8,238 bases of DNA from the NCBI GenBank assembly GCA_051868045.1, contig JBJDZN010000031.1:1-8238 (forward strand), in the 5' to 3' direction. Under the pieces are notes generated by a model. That model was not told the origin of the DNA, did not search any database, and saw only the letters and a program-made list of their open reading frames with translations. The stretch is from CAKSQF01 sp051868045. GTDB lineage: Bacteria > Bacillota > Clostridia > Oscillospirales > CAG-272. Both the position numbers and the translations under genes were made by a program. Positions 6,210 to 8,238 of this stretch are shown here, piece after piece (positions within the stretch are counted from its first letter, which is position 1; every line of letters begins with the position of its first letter).

Positions 6210-6242
6210 AGTATAGCAAAACAGCCTAAAGTCACGCTAAAG
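6210..6242 (-). promoter_or_regulatory. Promoter of the ABC transporter unit with tandem CTTTAG boxes
   Basis: Read on the minus strand, TATACT (6215 to 6210) preceded by TGC forms an extended -10. No consensus -35 is seen. Instead, two exact CTTTAG direct repeats lie at 6242-6237 and 6231-6226, 11 bp apart, the second ending 10 nt before the -10. This is the arrangement expected for an OmpR-family activator, and RR2, encoded just upstream, is the likely regulator. The first box abuts the T tract of the HK2 terminator. Confidence 0.68.
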
Positions 6243-6280
6243 AAAAAATGAAGATCGCAAATAAACTGCGGTCTTCATTT
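6243..6280 (-). terminator. Rho-independent terminator after HK2
   Basis: Arms AAATGAAGATCGCA (6246-6259) and TGCGGTCTTCATTT (6267-6280) form a 14-bp stem with one mismatch and a 7-nt loop. On the minus strand it is followed by a T run (plus-strand A's, 6243-6248). It starts 4 nt after the HK2 stop, so the regulator pair and the transporter pair are separate transcription units despite their order. Confidence 0.88.
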
Positions 6281-6284
6281 GACG

Positions 6285-7514
6285 CTATTTCAGCACAACC
6301 CGAAATCCGATGGTCTGTGCATCCTTCCTGTAGGCGGATATTTCCCCCTTGTGTTTTTCGACAATCGCCTTCGCAATGGAAAGACCGATGCCAAAACTGC
6401 CGGTGTAGGTTCTGGCGGGATCGGATCGGTAAAAACGGTCGAACAGACGGTTAAGCGGCAGTTTGCCCACGTCCCGACAGGTGTTTTCTACGGTCAGGAT
6501 AAGATTTCGCTTGCGCTTAAGAACGACGGAAATTGTGCCCGCCTCGTCGCAGTATTTCACCGCATTGTCCAGAAGAACCGACATCAGATGCCGTATTGCC
6601 GACTCATCCCCGATACATGAAAGTCCGGGTTCGATCTGTACGATCATCTCTTTGTTTTGCTTTTCGGCAAGCGGTCTGAACTGCGAGACGCTTTCTTCTG
6701 CGGCATCGCTGAAATTGAAGGACTCAAATGAGGCGAAGGAGCCGGCTTCGTCCATACGGGACAGGGCAACCAGCTGATTGATCAGCGCATTCATCCGCTC
6801 GCCTTCGCACCGGATGTCGTCCAGCCACTCGTTTTGACCCATCTCGGACTCGGCAATGTCCAGATTGGTCAGAATCAGGGTCAGGGGCGTTTTCAGTTCG
6901 TGATTGGCATCGGTGATGAACTGCTTCTGCTTCTCATAGCTTTCCGCCACCGGCTTGACCGCCCGCTTAGAGAACAGCACGATCAACAGAAGAATGACCG
7001 ACGCACTTCCGATAAGGATGGCAAATACCGTCAGCATCAGCATATTGGAAGTGGAGCGGGCAACACTGCCGTCCACGAAGACGACGGAAATGCCGTCGTC
7101 GGTCTGATTGACCTTGTATCGGAAATTGGAAATCCATCCCCGTGTCTTTTCGCCTGCCAGAGCCTGTTGGGCATACCGAATGGCATCCTCCTCGGTCACG
7201 GAGGCGGTGGACTTGATGTTGACGGTGAATGCGGACTGCCCGGCGATCTGCCGGACGGTGAAAAATCGGGTGGTGAACTGACTTTCCCGGTTGATGAACC
7301 TTGAATTGCCGGGGGCATTGGGAAACTCGTCACGCTTGGGGTCCCAGTCGGGAAAGCGTCCGTTATTGGCGGATATGGTATCCGTCAGAGCATCCATTTC
7401 GTTGCTCAACTGTTTCATGCAGACGAAATAGGTCGCCAGACCCATCAGCAAAAAGACCGCCAACAGCGACAAAACGCTGATTCTGATGAATTTTTTCCTG
7501 AGATTATAGATCAT
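6285..7514 (-). CDS. Membrane sensor histidine kinase (HK2) with extracytoplasmic sensor domain
   Basis: This 409-residue kinase is the partner of RR2. Membrane helices at about 11-31 and 158-181 flank an extracytoplasmic sensor region of about 125 residues (32-157) of a type I do not recognise. The dimerisation helix carries H205 in ITDANHELKTPL. The ATPase domain has N box LLDNAVKYC (314-322), F box LFDRFYRSD (357-365) and G2 box GSFGIGLSI (372-380). The G1 position reads VENTCRDVG rather than the usual DxGxG, a degenerate form that I recall from other Firmicutes kinases of this type, so activity is still expected. The ATG at 7514 overlaps the RR2 stop by 11 nt. An open frame to 7637 lies wholly within RR2 and is not used. 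By gene order it should respond to a stress relieved by the neighbouring ABC transporter. Confidence 0.95.
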   Translation of the reverse strand: MIYNLRKKFIRISVLSLLAVFLLMGLATYFVCMKQLSNEMDALTDTISANNGRFPDWDPKRDEFPNAPGNSRFINRESQFTTRFFTVRQIAGQSAFTVNIKSTASVTEEDAIRYAQQALAGEKTRGWISNFRYKVNQTDDGISVVFVDGSVARSTSNMLMLTVFAILIGSASVILLLIVLFSKRAVKPVAESYEKQKQFITDANHELKTPLTLILTNLDIAESEMGQNEWLDDIRCEGERMNALINQLVALSRMDEAGSFASFESFNFSDAAEESVSQFRPLAEKQNKEMIVQIEPGLSCIGDESAIRHLMSVLLDNAVKYCDEAGTISVVLKRKRNLILTVENTCRDVGKLPLNRLFDRFYRSDPARTYTGSFGIGLSIAKAIVEKHKGEISAYRKDAQTIGFRVVLK

Positions 7515-8187
7515 TATTGCAGTCCCCCAGAACATATCCGGCATTCCGGATGAAGCTGATTTCCAAAGGCGCATGAATTGCCGCAATCTTTTTCCGCAGG
7601 TTGGAAATGTGAACCCAGACCACGCTGGTGTCCACATCGGTGTCCCAGCCCCAGATGTGGGTCATGAACTCTTCAATTTTGATGACGGTTCCGGGACGCT
7701 GCATGAGCATTTCCATGATCTGGAACTCCTTGCCGCTCAGGGTCTGAACCAGACCATGACAGCAAAGCTCGTAAGTGGAGCGGTTCAGCACGGTGTCCCG
7801 ATATTTCAGCAGATCGGGCAGGAAGGTGTCCTTTCTGCGGAGCATGGCACGGACTCTGGCAAGCAGTTCCGCCGTGGAAAAGGGTTTTGCAAGGTAATCG
7901 TCCGCACCGGCATCCAGCCCTTCCACCCGCTGTTCCACTTCGGTTCGCGCCGTAAGAAAAAGGGCAGGTGTGTTGACGTTCTGCTGACGGAGCTTTCGGA
8001 TCACCTCAATACCGTTCATGCCGGGCATCATAACGTCCAGAACGATTCCGTCATACTCTCCCGACTGGGCATATAACAGCGCATCGTTTCCGTTCAGGAC
8101 GCCGTTCACGACGTAATGGTTCTTTTCAAAAATATGTGTCAGGGATTTCAGCAGTTTGTCATCATCTTCGGCAATCAGCAGCTTCAT
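7504..8187 (-). CDS. OmpR/PhoB-family response regulator (RR2)
   Basis: This 227-residue regulator has a receiver domain (about 1-118) with acidic residues E7/D8/D9, phospho-acceptor D51 in IVLDVMMPG, T79 and K101 (AKPF). The winged-helix domain (about 128-222) contains LSGKEFQIMEMLMQRPG, the DNA-recognition region VVWVHISNLRKKI and the hairpin IRNAGYVLGDC. Both domains are complete. The ATG at 8187 has AAAGGA (8197-8202 in reverse) 9 nt upstream. HK2 begins within its last codons, so the two are coupled. The likely target is the pair of CTTTAG repeats before the permease gene. The short open tail upstream (8206-8238) suggests it may not be the first gene of its transcript, or that it has a tiny leader ORF. 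Confidence 0.96.
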   Translation of the reverse strand: MKLLIAEDDDKLLKSLTHIFEKNHYVVNGVLNGNDALLYAQSGEYDGIVLDVMMPGMNGIEVIRKLRQQNVNTPALFLTARTEVEQRVEGLDAGADDYLAKPFSTAELLARVRAMLRRKDTFLPDLLKYRDTVLNRSTYELCCHGLVQTLSGKEFQIMEMLMQRPGTVIKIEEFMTHIWGWDTDVDTSVVWVHISNLRKKIAAIHAPLEISFIRNAGYVLGDCNNDL

Positions 8188-8205
8188 TTTCAGGAATCCT
8201 TTCCG

Positions 8206-8238
8206 CTATGGAACAACAAGAGTCATTTTCCTCCTGAT
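8206..8238 (-). other. Open frame entering from the right edge: end of an upstream gene or a 6-codon leader
   Basis: On the minus strand the frame IRRKMTLVVP ends at a TAG (8208-8206), 18 nt before the RR2 start. It could be the last ten residues of an upstream gene. Alternatively it could be MTLVVP with an AGGAGG site only 3 nt before its ATG. Too little sequence is visible to decide. Confidence 0.25.

Noticed and set aside
6176..6235. An N-terminal extension of the permease (MTLGCFAILKASKTQEGNNR)
   Set aside because: These codons cover the -10 and the ribosome binding site. The start at 6175 has a proper binding site and a family-typical N-terminus.
7515..7637. A 41-residue upstream extension of HK2
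   Set aside because: It is the antiphase reading of the RR2 3' end. The internal ATG at 7514 begins a typical basic-then-hydrophobic kinase start.
7573..8076. A long plus-strand frame opposite RR2 (and similar ones opposite HK2, RR1 and HK1)
   Set aside because: They are antisense shadows of well-supported signalling genes and show no recognisable domain.

Overview
The window looks like a chromosomal segment of an anaerobic member of the Clostridia, most likely an Oscillospiraceae/Ruminococcaceae-type gut bacterium. This rests on the intermediate G+C, the strong AGGAGG-type ribosome binding sites, Gram-positive style rho-independent terminators, and recognisable clostridial gene types. The genus is not determined. 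No rRNA, tRNA, CRISPR array, transposase or integrase is visible.

Layout. (a) 3-673, + strand: the C-terminal end of a large, probably surface-exposed protein with the tail of an F5/8-type (discoidin) domain. A 43-residue peptide gene with a leader-like YEEPVIE motif follows, then a strong terminator. (b) 709-3707, + strand: a small two-helix membrane protein, an OmpR-family response regulator (RR1), its short-loop sensor kinase (HK1), a broken small ORF, and a second small two-helix membrane protein that is a paralog of the first, closed by a strong terminator. (c) 3791-8238, - strand, convergent with (b): reading right to left, a second OmpR-family regulator (RR2), its kinase with an extracytoplasmic sensor (HK2), a terminator, a promoter with tandem boxes, a MacB/FtsX-type ABC permease and its ATPase.

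How the parts may work together. RR2/HK2 and the permease/ATPase pair look like a sensing and response module of the kind that handles envelope stress or antimicrobial peptides in Firmicutes. The two pairs are separate transcription units, and the transporter promoter carries two CTTTAG boxes 11 bp apart, a good candidate RR2 operator. RR1/HK1 is embedded between two paralogous membrane proteins of unassigned function. The promoters of the first paralog and of RR1 share AAACAT-type boxes at 10-12 bp spacing, placed exactly 8 nt before their -10 hexamers. This suggests that RR1 controls both itself and the small membrane protein. The least described parts are the paralogous small membrane proteins with their shared boxes, the YxxP peptide, and the frameshifted ORF between HK1 and the second paralog.
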